Part shown: in pieces, positions 43,103-51,317 of the stretch
Position numbering within the stretch: position 1 is the stretch's first letter
Layout: each line of letters opens with the position of its first letter
Assembly: GCF_039634785.1 (NCBI RefSeq)
Contig: NZ_JBBIAB010000009.1
Coordinates: 1-64,000, forward strand
Direction of reading: 5' to 3'
Source: Tistrella mobilis
GTDB lineage: Bacteria > Pseudomonadota > Alphaproteobacteria > Tistrellales > Tistrellaceae
DNA: 64,000 nt
Translations under genes and position numbers: made by a program
The notes under the pieces: generated by a model
Database searches by the model: none
What the model was told of the DNA's origin: nothing
The model's input: only the letters and a program-made list of their open reading frames with translations

Positions 43103-43783
43103 TCACCCAAGCCAGAGGGTGAAGTTGTAGCGATACCAGTCTGCCGGAACATCGTGCAGCGGATCGACGCCATGCGACTGATCGGCATCGACGTCGAAAA
43201 GGATCGCTCGATTGGGCAAAGGGTCGATGACCCGTTCACCCCGGGCGGTGAAGACGCGAAAGGTGCCCCCCATGCCGGGGTGCCAGTCATCGTTGAAATA
43301 AAGCAGCAGGCAGAGCCTGCGTTCCGCGGCGCGGTCGTCATGCCGGGTCGAAAAATCATCCCGGCCCATGCGCCGGACCAACAGATCGGCGATCGCCCCG
43401 GTGTCGATGCCGGTCAGTGTGCCAAGCCAGTGCCTGAAGTCGGCGCGGCCGGCCAGAAGTTTGAAACCCACGATGGCGAGCATGCCGGGTGCCAGCTCCC
43501 GCCCCGTCTTCGGTGCCCGATAGTTTCCGTGGCGGAACAGGCGCTGATCCGCCGGGGTGGCATTGAACCGTTCGGCTGATGTCAGTTCGCCGCTGGCGTC
43601 GACCCCATAATGGGTCGTCCAGTCGCAATCCGTCCGCAGGCCCTGGGAGATCCGTGCATAGCGCTCTGGCAGCAGGACATCGTCCAGTATCAGCATGCGG
43701 ACCGGATCCGCTTCGAAATCGGCGCGCAGCTGCGATGTCCGCCTGTCGTCCAGGTAGATGGGATTGATCCACTTTTCCAACAT
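43103..43783 (-). CDS. 2-oxoglutarate/Fe(II)-dependent oxygenase, next to RiPP-like peptide
   Basis: A 226-residue oxygenase of the 2OG-Fe(II) (prolyl-4-hydroxylase-like) superfamily. The iron site is visible as H148-x-D150 (STRHDD) and H204 (QSHGVD), with the 2-oxoglutarate-binding arginine at R218 (DWYRYNFTLW). The double-stranded beta-helix core runs about 90-226; the N-terminal ~35 residues (MLEKWINPIYLDD) resemble the substrate-binding lobe of P4H enzymes. A 55-residue peptide is divergently coded 192 bases away, suggesting peptide hydroxylation; this is inference from context. AAGGAGA lies about 13 bases before ATG 43783. Confidence 0.82.
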   Translation of the reverse strand: MLEKWINPIYLDDRRTSQLRADFEADPVRMLILDDVLLPERYARISQGLRTDCDWTTHYGVDASGELTSAERFNATPADQRLFRHGNYRAPKTGRELAPGMLAIVGFKLLAGRADFRHWLGTLTGIDTGAIADLLVRRMGRDDFSTRHDDRAAERRLCLLLYFNDDWHPGMGGTFRVFTARGERVIDPLPNRAILFDVDADQSHGVDPLHDVPADWYRYNFTLWLG

Positions 43784-43975
43784 CGCTCGGGATAATTCTC
43801 CTTTGAGGTGATTCTCATCGGGGCGTCGAACAATAACGGCACAGATTGCAATCTGATGCCCGCCCTGTCGGGAAATATGCGCCCTCCGGGGTCCCTCGAT
43901 ACTCATCCATAGGCTATGCTTTACAGAACGAAGGCGTAAGAGGCGTCTTTCAGTATCGTTGAGAGGAAACAGGAC

Positions 43976-44143
43976 ATGAGCACGAGCATTGACCAGATCG
44001 GCATGCAGGGCGAGGCGACTGCCGACGTGACGAGGGATGCCGTGAAGGGGGTGTGGTCCGCACCACAATTGCAGTGCGTGGAGCTCGACGTGGTCACCCG
44101 GGCGCAGGCCGGTGCCAACCCCGACGGGGTCACCGTCTCCTGA
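43976..44143 (+). CDS. Lasso-leader-like peptide 2 (55 residues), next to 2OG oxygenase
   Basis: A 55-residue peptide from ATG 43976, preceded by AGGAAACAGGA. It has W27, A29, P30, L32 (VWSAPQLQ) and T41, again exactly 11 residues after the Pro, the same spacing as the peptide at 27573. The tail after T41-R42 is A-Q-A-G-A-N-P-D-G-V-T-V-S, with the D-G-V ending shared with the first peptide. The N-terminus is acidic rather than basic. Both have exactly 55 codons. The divergent neighbour is a 2OG oxygenase. No lasso enzymes are near, so it may be an unmodified signalling or export-tagged peptide, or a client of distant enzymes. Confidence 0.55.
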   Translation: MSTSIDQIGMQGEATADVTRDAVKGVWSAPQLQCVELDVVTRAQAGANPDGVTVS

Positions 44144-44460
44144 CCCTGCCGGGGCAGATGCGGTGGCTGTCGTCACCGCATCTGACGACCTGACAGGGGC
44201 GGGGGAGCGGTCCAAAGCTGATGCAGCTCTCCGGGACCTGATGGGAGGGGTCTGCATCCATCAAATTCCACGATGCGGCCACACATTCCGCTGATTTGAC
44301 CCATGCCCGCGCGCACCTCTATCGTTTCGGGTGATGAGGACGGTGGCCTGTTGCGATACCCCTCCGCCATCCGGCGACGTGACGGCCGCCGTTCTCGTCT
44401 GCAGCCGTGCTGCGATCCCCGCCGCATCCGCTTCGCCCGCGTTGAGGAATTCCCCGAATC
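44144..44460 (+). other. Gap with terminator-like hairpin after peptide 2
   Basis: 317 bases with no credible gene. It holds the perfect 11-bp stem CAGATGCGGTG (44155-44165)/CACCGCATCTG (44174-44184) just after the peptide stop, which likely ends that transcript although no T-run follows. Promoter elements for the acyl-CoA dehydrogenase were not found. Confidence 0.5.
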
Positions 44461-45615
44461 ATGGCCCTCGATCCCGAAACCCTGGAACAGCTGGTCGGCA
44501 CCGTCCGGCGCTTTGTGCGTGAGCGGCTGGTGCCGCTGGAGCATCAGGTCGCCGAGACCGACGAGATCCCGCATGAGGTGGTCGCCGAGATGCGTGAGCT
44601 CGGCCTGTTCGGTCTGTCGATTCCGGAAGAGTTCGGCGGGCTCGGGCTGTCGATGACCGAAGAGGTGAAGGTCGCCTTCGAACTGGGCTGGACCTCGCCC
44701 GCCTTCCGGTCGCTGCTCGGCACCAATAACGGCATCGGCGCCCAGGGCATTGTGATGGACGGTACCGCCGAACAGAAGGCGCAGTGGCTGCCGAAACTCG
44801 CCTCGGGCGAGGTGATCGGATCCTTCTGCCTCACCGAACCGGAAAGCGGCTCGGATGCGGCGAGCCTCAGGACCAGTGCCCGGCGCGACGGTGACGGCTA
44901 TGTGCTGAACGGCACCAAGCGCTACATCACCAATGCGCCCGAGGCCGGCATCTATACGGTGATGGCGCGGACCGACCCCGAGAAGCGCGGGGCCTCGGGC
45001 ATCTCGGCCTTCATCGTCGAGCGCGGCACGCCGGGTCTGACGGTGGCGAAACCCGACCGCAAGATGGGCCAGCGCGGCGCCCATACCGCCGATGTGATCT
45101 TCGAGGATTGCCGCGTGCCGGCCTCGGCGGTGATCGGCGGCGTCGAAGGCGTGGGCTTCAAGACGGCGATGAAGGTGCTGGATCGCGGCCGGCTGCACAT
45201 CGCCTCGGTCTGTGTCGGCGTGGCCGAGCGCCTGATCCACGACGCGCTCAGCTATGCGATGGACCGCCGCCAGTTCGGCCAGCCGATCGCCGAGTTCCAG
45301 CTGATCCAGGCCATGCTCGCCGACAGCCGTACCGAGGCCTATGCCGGGCGCTGCATGGTCGAAGATGCCGCCCGCCGCCGCGATGCCGGCGAGGACGTCA
45401 ACATGCTGGCCTCGTGCTGCAAGCTCTTCGCCTCGGAAATGGTCGGTCGGGTGGCGGATCGGGCGGTGCAGATCCTGGGCGGGGCCGGCTATATCGCCGA
45501 TTACGGCGTCGAGCGCTTCTACCGCGATGTCCGCCTGTTCCGCCTGTATGAAGGCACCAGCCAGATCCAGCAGATCGTGATCGCCCGCAACATGATCCGC
45601 GAGGCCCGTTCATGA
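44461..45615 (+). CDS. Acyl-CoA dehydrogenase
   Basis: A 384-residue FAD enzyme that makes the 2,3 double bond of acyl-CoA in beta-oxidation. FCLTEPESGSDAA near 120-132 and RYITNAPEAGIY belong to the flavin-binding middle domain. The C-terminal YEGTSQIQ places the likely catalytic glutamate at E364. Start ATG 44461 after TTGAGGAATT. It overlaps the acyl-CoA ligase gene by four bases (ATGA), so the pair can activate and desaturate a carboxylic acid. Confidence 0.94.
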   Translation: MALDPETLEQLVGTVRRFVRERLVPLEHQVAETDEIPHEVVAEMRELGLFGLSIPEEFGGLGLSMTEEVKVAFELGWTSPAFRSLLGTNNGIGAQGIVMDGTAEQKAQWLPKLASGEVIGSFCLTEPESGSDAASLRTSARRDGDGYVLNGTKRYITNAPEAGIYTVMARTDPEKRGASGISAFIVERGTPGLTVAKPDRKMGQRGAHTADVIFEDCRVPASAVIGGVEGVGFKTAMKVLDRGRLHIASVCVGVAERLIHDALSYAMDRRQFGQPIAEFQLIQAMLADSRTEAYAGRCMVEDAARRRDAGEDVNMLASCCKLFASEMVGRVADRAVQILGGAGYIADYGVERFYRDVRLFRLYEGTSQIQQIVIARNMIREARS

Positions 45616-47192
45616 CCGCCGCTGGCCCTGCCGAAGTTCCTGCCGCGGCACCGCGTTTCGAGGATCATGTCGGCGATCCGCATCGCTATCGCCGTCTGCA
45701 CGAGGTGATGGAGGCGGCCGCCCGCGCCCATCCGGACAAGCCTGCGATCATCCATGACGACGGCCGGATCAGCTTCACCGAACTGATGGCTGAGAGCGAG
45801 GCCCTGGCCCGCCGGCTCGACGGCTGGGGCGTGCGGCCGGGGGACCGGCTGCTGGTGGTGTCGGAGAATGCGCCCGCCCTGGTCGGCGCAATCCTGGCCG
45901 CCAGCCGCCGCGATGTCTGGGTCATCCCGCTCAATGCCCGGCTGACCGGTGCCGAGGTGGACCGGATCGCGGCCCATTCGGGGGCCCGGCGCATCCTTTA
46001 TACCAGCGGCGTATCGCCTGAGGCTGCCGCCCATGGTGCGAGGGCCGGGGCTGATGAGATCGATCTGGGCGCGCTCGGCCGGGTGATGCTGTCGCCCGAA
46101 AACCCTGAGGCGATGCCCGAGCCGGTGGAAGAGGGCCCGGGGCAGGTGGCGGCGCTGGTCTATACCACCGGCACCACCGGCAATCCCAAGGGTGTGATGA
46201 TCACCCATGCCAACCTGATCCTGGTGGCGGATGAATCCGGCCGTGGCCGCCAGATCACCCATCGCGACGTGGTCTATGCCGTGCTGCCGATGTCGCACAT
46301 CTTCGGCCTGTCGTCAGTGCTGACCGGATCGATGATGCGCGGGGCGACGCTGCGCCTGGCGCCGCGCTTCGACCCTGATGCCGTCTTCCGCGCCCTGGCG
46401 GACGAGGGCGTCACCATGTTCCAGGGTGTGCCTGCGATGTATCAGCGCCTGCTGGCGGTGCTGAAATCGCGCGGCCAGACGACGATCGCCAGGCCGCATC
46501 TGCGCTATTGCTCGGCGGGCGGCTCGCCGCTGGATCCGGCGGTGAAGGCAGCGGCCGAGGCGCTGGTGGGGACGTCGCTCCACAACGGCTATGGCCTGAC
46601 CGAGACGACCTCTGCCGTATCGCAGACCACCCCCGCCGAACCGGCCATCGACGACAGCGTCGGCCGGCCGCTACCGAATATGGCGGTCAAGGTGGTCGAT
46701 GCCGACGACCGCGACCTGCCCGACGGCCAGGTCGGCCGGCTCTGGATCCACAGCCCCGGGGTGATGAAGGGCTATTACAAGGCGCCGGAGTTGACGGCCG
46801 AGGTGATGAAGCCGGGCGGCTGGTTCGATACCGGCGATCTGGCCCGCCTGGACGGTGGCCGGATCTTCATCGCCGGCCGGGCCAAGGAGCTGATCATCCG
46901 TTCGGGCTTCAACGTCTACCCGCCCGAGGTGGAGGGGGTGCTGAACGCCCATCCCGACGTGGCGCAGTCGGCCGTGGTCGGCCGGACGGTTCCGGGTAAT
47001 GAAGAGGTGGTGGCCTTCGTCCAGCCGGTGCCCGGGCGGGTGCTGACCCGCGAGGCGCTTGCCGGCTGGGTGGCCGAACGGCTGGCGCCCTATAAGCGCC
47101 CGGCCGAATTCGTGATCATGGATGCCTTCCCCGCGACCGCCACCGGCAAGGTGCTGAAGGCGCAGCTGAAGGATATGGCCGCACAGGGTTGA
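45612..47192 (+). CDS. AMP-forming acyl-CoA ligase
   Basis: A 526-residue ANL-superfamily ligase that couples a carboxylic acid to CoA with ATP. The P-loop is YTTGTTGNPKGVMITHANL at 184-202; NGYGLTETTS is motif A4-like; WFDTGDLARLDGGRIFIAGR and FPATATGKVLK at the C-terminus are the A7-A10 signatures, the last carrying the catalytic lysine. Coupled to the acyl-CoA dehydrogenase. Chain-length preference cannot be read from the sequence. Confidence 0.93.
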   Translation: MTAAGPAEVPAAAPRFEDHVGDPHRYRRLHEVMEAAARAHPDKPAIIHDDGRISFTELMAESEALARRLDGWGVRPGDRLLVVSENAPALVGAILAASRRDVWVIPLNARLTGAEVDRIAAHSGARRILYTSGVSPEAAAHGARAGADEIDLGALGRVMLSPENPEAMPEPVEEGPGQVAALVYTTGTTGNPKGVMITHANLILVADESGRGRQITHRDVVYAVLPMSHIFGLSSVLTGSMMRGATLRLAPRFDPDAVFRALADEGVTMFQGVPAMYQRLLAVLKSRGQTTIARPHLRYCSAGGSPLDPAVKAAAEALVGTSLHNGYGLTETTSAVSQTTPAEPAIDDSVGRPLPNMAVKVVDADDRDLPDGQVGRLWIHSPGVMKGYYKAPELTAEVMKPGGWFDTGDLARLDGGRIFIAGRAKELIIRSGFNVYPPEVEGVLNAHPDVAQSAVVGRTVPGNEEVVAFVQPVPGRVLTREALAGWVAERLAPYKRPAEFVIMDAFPATATGKVLKAQLKDMAAQG

Positions 47193-47197
47193 TGGTC

Positions 47198-47233
47198 GGG
47201 TTGATGGCGGGGATCAACCCCCATCATCAACCC
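47198..47233. terminator. Inverted repeat between convergent genes
   Basis: GGGTTGATGG (47198-47207) can pair with CCATCATCAACCC (47221-47233) with a 3-base bulge, in the 58-base gap between the ligase and the transporter. It lacks a T-run; its role as terminator is by position. Confidence 0.35.
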
Positions 47234-47250
47234 CGCCTCTGCGCCCGGCA

Positions 47251-48162
47251 TCACCCCGCCGCCCGCCTTTGTCCGGCGGCGCGGCGGGTTTCCAGCCACA
47301 GGCAGGCGCTGACGATGATCGCCGCCCCCAGGATCGATGCCAGGCCCGGCGTCGTCCGCCAGATCGCCCAGTCATAGAGCACGGCCCAGGCGAAGGCGGT
47401 GTATTCCAGCGGGGCCACCCGCTGCACTTCGACCCGGGCCAGGGCCCAGGAAATCAGCGCGATTCCGCTGACGCTCAACCCGGCCACGACCAGATAGCCG
47501 GCAAGCTGGGTGGTCGAGACCGGCGTCCAGTCGATCAGCGCCACCGGGATCGCAACCGTGCCTGCCACCAGGTTGGCGCTCAGCGCCAGCGCCCCGATCC
47601 CCTCCGACGGCGCCAGCTTGCGGGTGGTCACGATGACGCCGGCATAGCCCACCGTCCCGATCAGGGCCGCCACATAGCCCGTCAGCGGGCCATGGCCCTG
47701 ACCGTCCTGGACCATCAACCCCGGCGACGCCACCACCAGCACGCCCAGAAAGCCGGCCGAGAGGGCGATGCCCGCCCCCTTGCCCGGCCGTTCGCCCATC
47801 AGCGCCCAGGCGAGCAGCACGGTGACGATCGGGGCAGTGAACAGGATGGCATAGGCCTCTGCCAGCGGCAGCAGGGTGAAGGCGGTGAAGAAGCCGAAGC
47901 CTGCGATCGCGAGCAGCACTCCGCGCAGCAGATGGGCCCCGGGCCGGGCCAGCCGCCAGGTGCTCCGCTCGGGCCTGAGCAGCCACCAGAGCCCGACCCA
48001 GGGCAGAGAGGCCGCGGATTTGAGCAGCACGATCTGGCCGATGCCATGGTCGCCGCCCAGCAGCTTCACCACGACATCCATGGTCGAGAGCAGGCAGACC
48101 GCCAGCAGCATCGCGCCGACCGGCCGGGCCCCGGCGGTTTCCGTCCGGTCAGACGCGCTCAT
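47251..48162 (-). CDS. EamA/DMT family transporter
   Basis: A 303-residue permease with about ten transmembrane helices in two EamA repeats (VGAMLLAVCLLSTMDVVVKLL; GYVAALIGTVGYAGVIVTTRKLA). It resembles S-adenosylmethionine/riboflavin-type DMT exporters but the substrate is unknown. ATG 48162 overlaps the upstream GNAT stop by four bases, making a two-gene operon. Confidence 0.88.
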   Translation of the reverse strand: MSASDRTETAGARPVGAMLLAVCLLSTMDVVVKLLGGDHGIGQIVLLKSAASLPWVGLWWLLRPERSTWRLARPGAHLLRGVLLAIAGFGFFTAFTLLPLAEAYAILFTAPIVTVLLAWALMGERPGKGAGIALSAGFLGVLVVASPGLMVQDGQGHGPLTGYVAALIGTVGYAGVIVTTRKLAPSEGIGALALSANLVAGTVAIPVALIDWTPVSTTQLAGYLVVAGLSVSGIALISWALARVEVQRVAPLEYTAFAWAVLYDWAIWRTTPGLASILGAAIIVSACLWLETRRAAGQRRAAG

Positions 48163-48728
48163 GCGCTGGATCCGAGCGGCAGATCGTAGCGGTATTCGAC
48201 CGAACGGCTCAGATCGTGAAGCGCGCGGGTGTGGGGGCCGCGTGTGAAGCCCTGCGCCTCGTAGAAGGCATGGCCTTCGGTGAAGCGGGTGTCGGTCCAC
48301 AGCATCAGATGGCGACCGCCGGCATCGCGGGCGTGTTCGACCGCCCGCACCAGCATCCGGCGGGCAAGGCCGGACCGCCGGGCCCGTGGCGAGACATAGA
48401 GCTTGAACAGCTCGAAATGGCCCGCGGGCTCCCCCTCTGCCGCCATCACCGCACAACTGGCCAGGATCGTGTCCGCCGTCGCCGGGGCTGCGGGATCGCC
48501 GCCTGCAACCGCCACCCAGGCGGCGCCGCCACGGGCGCCGACATGGCTGGCATAGTGACGCAGCTCCGGCAGTTCGGCGTCGACATCCAGGATGCAGCCC
48601 GGATAGGCGGACCAGCAGAGATCGATCAGCGCGATCAGCCCCTCCCCATCGGCGTCGACGAGTGGCCGGATGACCGGCACCGGCAGCGGGGTGACGAGCG
48701 GTGTATGAGCGGGGGCGGCGTCGGGCAT
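48159..48728 (-). CDS. GNAT family N-acetyltransferase
   Basis: A 189-residue acetyltransferase with the acetyl-CoA-binding LYVSPRARRSGLARRMLVRAVEHA near 118-142 and TDTRFTEGHAFYEAQGFTRGP after it. The N-terminal ~20 residues are variable. The start is taken as ATG 48728; an upstream in-frame ATG at 48777 region is possible. It is translationally linked to the DMT transporter, suggesting acetylation and export of one compound (inference). Confidence 0.8.
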   Translation of the reverse strand: MPDAAPAHTPLVTPLPVPVIRPLVDADGEGLIALIDLCWSAYPGCILDVDAELPELRHYASHVGARGGAAWVAVAGGDPAAPATADTILASCAVMAAEGEPAGHFELFKLYVSPRARRSGLARRMLVRAVEHARDAGGRHLMLWTDTRFTEGHAFYEAQGFTRGPHTRALHDLSRSVEYRYDLPLGSSA

Positions 48729-48903
48729 GGGGGCGCGTATCCGGCGATGGCGGGGGACGTCTGAAGCCTCGCCCATCTGCGGTCGCGGGTCCATCCAGGA
48801 TTTCTGGGGGTGAGGGGCAGTGCCGCTGAACCACAGCCGGACCGTCATCCGCGCGTCATGGTTGGTGTGATAGATCGGGCACACGACATCGACGGAGGGC
48901 GAC

Positions 48904-50988
48904 ATGGCCGGACGCGGCATCTTCAGATCCCTGCGCCTGCGCATCCTGGTGCTGGGCGGCGGTATCCTGATCGTCGGCTTCGGGCTGGCGACCGCCTATG
49001 TGCTGCACACCCAGGAAGAGGCGGCCAGGCTTGCGGCCGACCGGATTCTGGCGGAAACCGCAGCCGGCCAGGCGGCGGTGGTGGCCGAAGAGATCGGACG
49101 CGCGGTTGCGCTGGCCGAGACCATGGCGGCCGGGCAGACCGGTATGCTCGCGGCCGGCACCACCGATCGTGCGGTCCTGGCGGCGGCACTGCACGGGGTG
49201 ATCGCGGCCGAAGCGGGGGTGGTCGGCGGCGGCCTGGGCTGGCAGCCCGGCCTGCCCGACGGCCGGGATGCCGATTTCCGCAACACCGGGCTCGGCGATG
49301 CCGACGGCCGGTTCGTGCCCTACATGTCGCGCACCGCCGATGGCGGCGTGGTGACCGAGCCGCTGATCATGGATGCGGCGGCCGATGCCTGGTATGGGGC
49401 GCCGATGCGCGCCGGCCGCAGCCTGGTGACCGAACCCTATCTCTACCCCGTCGCCGGCCGGGACGTGCTGATGACCACGGCTGCCGCCCCGATCCTGCGG
49501 GCGGGCAAGCCGGTGGGTGTCGCCACCGTCGATCTGGGCCTCGACGACCTCCAGCACCGGATCGGATCGGCCCGCCCCTTCGGCAGCGGCCAGGTGGCGG
49601 TGTTGTCCGCCGACGGGCTCTGGGTGGTGCATCCCGATGACGCGCGGCGCGGCAGGCCGGCGACGGCCCCGGCGATCGCCGGCATCCTGAAGGCCGCGGC
49701 CCGCGGCCCCGTGGAGCAGGCGGCCGACGGTGCGGATGTGGCCGGCCCCGCCGGGCCGGTCCTGGTTCGGGCGCTGCCGGTGGATCTGGGCCATGGCGCC
49801 GCGAAATGGACGGTGCTGGTCACGGTGCCCGAAGCGGCCGTGTTCGCCGAAGCCCGCGCCGTCGAGCGGCGGCTGTCGATCGGGCTGGTGGTGATCGCCC
49901 TCGGCGCCGGCATGGCCCTGTTCTGGATGGGCCATGCCATCGCCGCACCGATCCGCCGGCTGACCGGCACCATGCATCAGCTGGCCGAGGGCGATCGTGC
50001 GGTCGAGGTACCGGCAACCGCCCGGGCCGACGAGATCGGCGCTATGGCCCGCACCGTGGTCGTGTTCCGCGACGGTCTGGCCCGGGCCGACCAACTGGCC
50101 CACGAAGCCGAACGCCGGCGCGAGGCCCATGAGGCGGAGCTTGCAGCCGAGCGACGGCGCATCGCCGATGCCTTCGAGCAGGAGGCCGGGCGGATGCTGC
50201 AGGAGCTGATCGCGGCGGCGGCACGGATGCGCGACACCTCGGCCGAGATGGGCCAGATGTCGGCGACCTCGATCGATGGCGCGCGGGCGGTGGATACCGA
50301 ATCCCGGGCCGCCGCCGCCAATGTCCAGACCGTCTCTGCCGCGGCGGAAGAATTGTCGGCCTCGATCGGCGAGATCGGCTCTCAGGTCGGCCGTGCCCGC
50401 GGTGCCGCGGATCGGGCGGTCGAAGAGGCGGGCAGCGCCGACAGCCAGGCGAAGCGGCTGGCCGAAACCGGGCGGGTGATCGGCCAGGTGGTGTCGCTGA
50501 TCGGCGACATCGCCGGCCAGACCAATCTTCTGGCCCTGAACGCCACCATCGAGGCGGCGCGGGCCGGCGAGGCCGGCAAGGGCTTCGCGGTGGTGGCGGC
50601 CGAGGTGAAGGCGCTGGCCGACCAGACCGCGCGGGCGACCGCCGACATCTCGGGTCGCCTGGGAGAGATCCAGGGCGCTGCCGCCGATATGGGCACCGCG
50701 ATCGACCGGGTGACGGTCAGCATCCGCGAGATGCACGAGATCGCGCTGACGATCGCCTCGGCGATCGACGAGCAGGGGGCCGCCACTGCGGAAATCGCCC
50801 GCAATGTTCAGGAAGCGGCCACCGCCACCGATCGGGTGTCGGTGCGCGCGGCCGAGGTGGGGCAGGCCTCGGACCGGACCGGAGAGGCCGCCGATGCGGT
50901 GCTGGCCGGCACCGAGGAGCTGACGGCCACCATCACCCGGCTCGACCAGGTGGTGCGCGAGATCCTGGCGCGGATCCGCGCCGGCTGA
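48904..50988 (+). CDS. Methyl-accepting chemotaxis protein with double-Cache sensor
   Basis: A 694-residue chemoreceptor starting after GGAGGGCGAC. Transmembrane helix 1 spans about 12-34. The periplasmic region (~35-310) has dCache features, e.g. [16 protein letters not shown] near 134-149, [19 protein letters not shown] near 160-178 and [17 protein letters not shown] near 201-217. Helix 2 is at about 318-345, then HAMP, and the signalling tip with [23 protein letters not shown] near 539-560. It is the third receptor in this window with a third sensor type. Confidence 0.93.
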   Translation: MAGRGIFRSLRLRILVLGGGILIVGFGLATAYVLHTQEEAARLAADRILAETAAGQAAVVAEEIGRAVALAETMAAGQTGMLAAGTTDRAVLAAALHGVIAAEAGVVGGGLGWQPGLPDGRDADFRNTGLGDADGRFVPYMSRTADGGVVTEPLIMDAAADAWYGAPMRAGRSLVTEPYLYPVAGRDVLMTTAAAPILRAGKPVGVATVDLGLDDLQHRIGSARPFGSGQVAVLSADGLWVVHPDDARRGRPATAPAIAGILKAAARGPVEQAADGADVAGPAGPVLVRALPVDLGHGAAKWTVLVTVPEAAVFAEARAVERRLSIGLVVIALGAGMALFWMGHAIAAPIRRLTGTMHQLAEGDRAVEVPATARADEIGAMARTVVVFRDGLARADQLAHEAERRREAHEAELAAERRRIADAFEQEAGRMLQELIAAAARMRDTSAEMGQMSATSIDGARAVDTESRAAAANVQTVSAAAEELSASIGEIGSQVGRARGAADRAVEEAGSADSQAKRLAETGRVIGQVVSLIGDIAGQTNLLALNATIEAARAGEAGKGFAVVAAEVKALADQTARATADISGRLGEIQGAAADMGTAIDRVTVSIREMHEIALTIASAIDEQGAATAEIARNVQEAATATDRVSVRAAEVGQASDRTGEAADAVLAGTEELTATITRLDQVVREILARIRAG

Positions 50989-51083
50989 TCGGCAACCCCC
51001 GGCAGATCGTTCTTGACGGGAAGGTGCGCCATCGCGCAGGCTTCCCCGCATCGGTTCATCACGCGCAGGAGAGGAGGGCAGTC

Positions 51084-51242
51084 ATGATCGTCGGCATCTG
51101 CACGCATGCCCGCCGCTCCCCGGCCGCCCGTGGCCGCTGCCTGGTATCGGTATCGATTGCGCGAATTTCCCGCCCGGTCTCTGCGGAGGCCGGGACCGGC
51201 GTCGTCATAGGGCGCCGGAGCGACGATACAGGCACCGCCTGA
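51084..51242 (+). CDS. 52-residue leader ORF before the IleRS-tail gene
   Basis: MIVGICTHARRSPAARGR is the start of a 52-residue Arg-rich ORF with an excellent ribosome binding site (GGAGAGGAGGG, 7 bases before ATG 51084). It has no recognisable domain. Its stop at 51242 is 15 bases before the first stem of a competing RNA structure that can mask the ribosome binding site of the next gene (51304-51310). This arrangement fits a translated leader peptide. TTGACG at 51013-51018 is a possible -35 with no good -10. Confidence 0.5.
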   Translation: MIVGICTHARRSPAARGRCLVSVSIARISRPVSAEAGTGVVIGRRSDDTGTA

Positions 51243-51256
51243 CCGTTCGGAGACGA

Positions 51257-51312
51257 GGTCCCGGTTTCAAACCGGAGGGACCGCCCGGCGGGGCGGTACG
51301 ACCGACGGGACC
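51257..51312 (+). promoter_or_regulatory. Competing hairpins able to sequester a ribosome binding site
   Basis: GGTCC-CGGT (51257-51265) pairs with ACCG (51271-51274) and GGACC (51278-51282). Next, CCGCCC (51281-51286) pairs with GGGCGG (51291-51296), which overlaps the first stem by two bases. Alternatively GGTCCC (51257-51262) can pair with GGGACC (51307-51312), which covers the GACGGGA ribosome binding site of the following gene. The structure is visible by eye; switching is inference. Confidence 0.45.
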
Positions 51313-51317
51313 CGATC

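Noticed and set aside
51243-51317. T-box riboswitch before the IleRS-tail gene
   Set aside because: No conserved T-box AGGGUGGNACCGCG element or specifier stem is visible; only simple competing stems.
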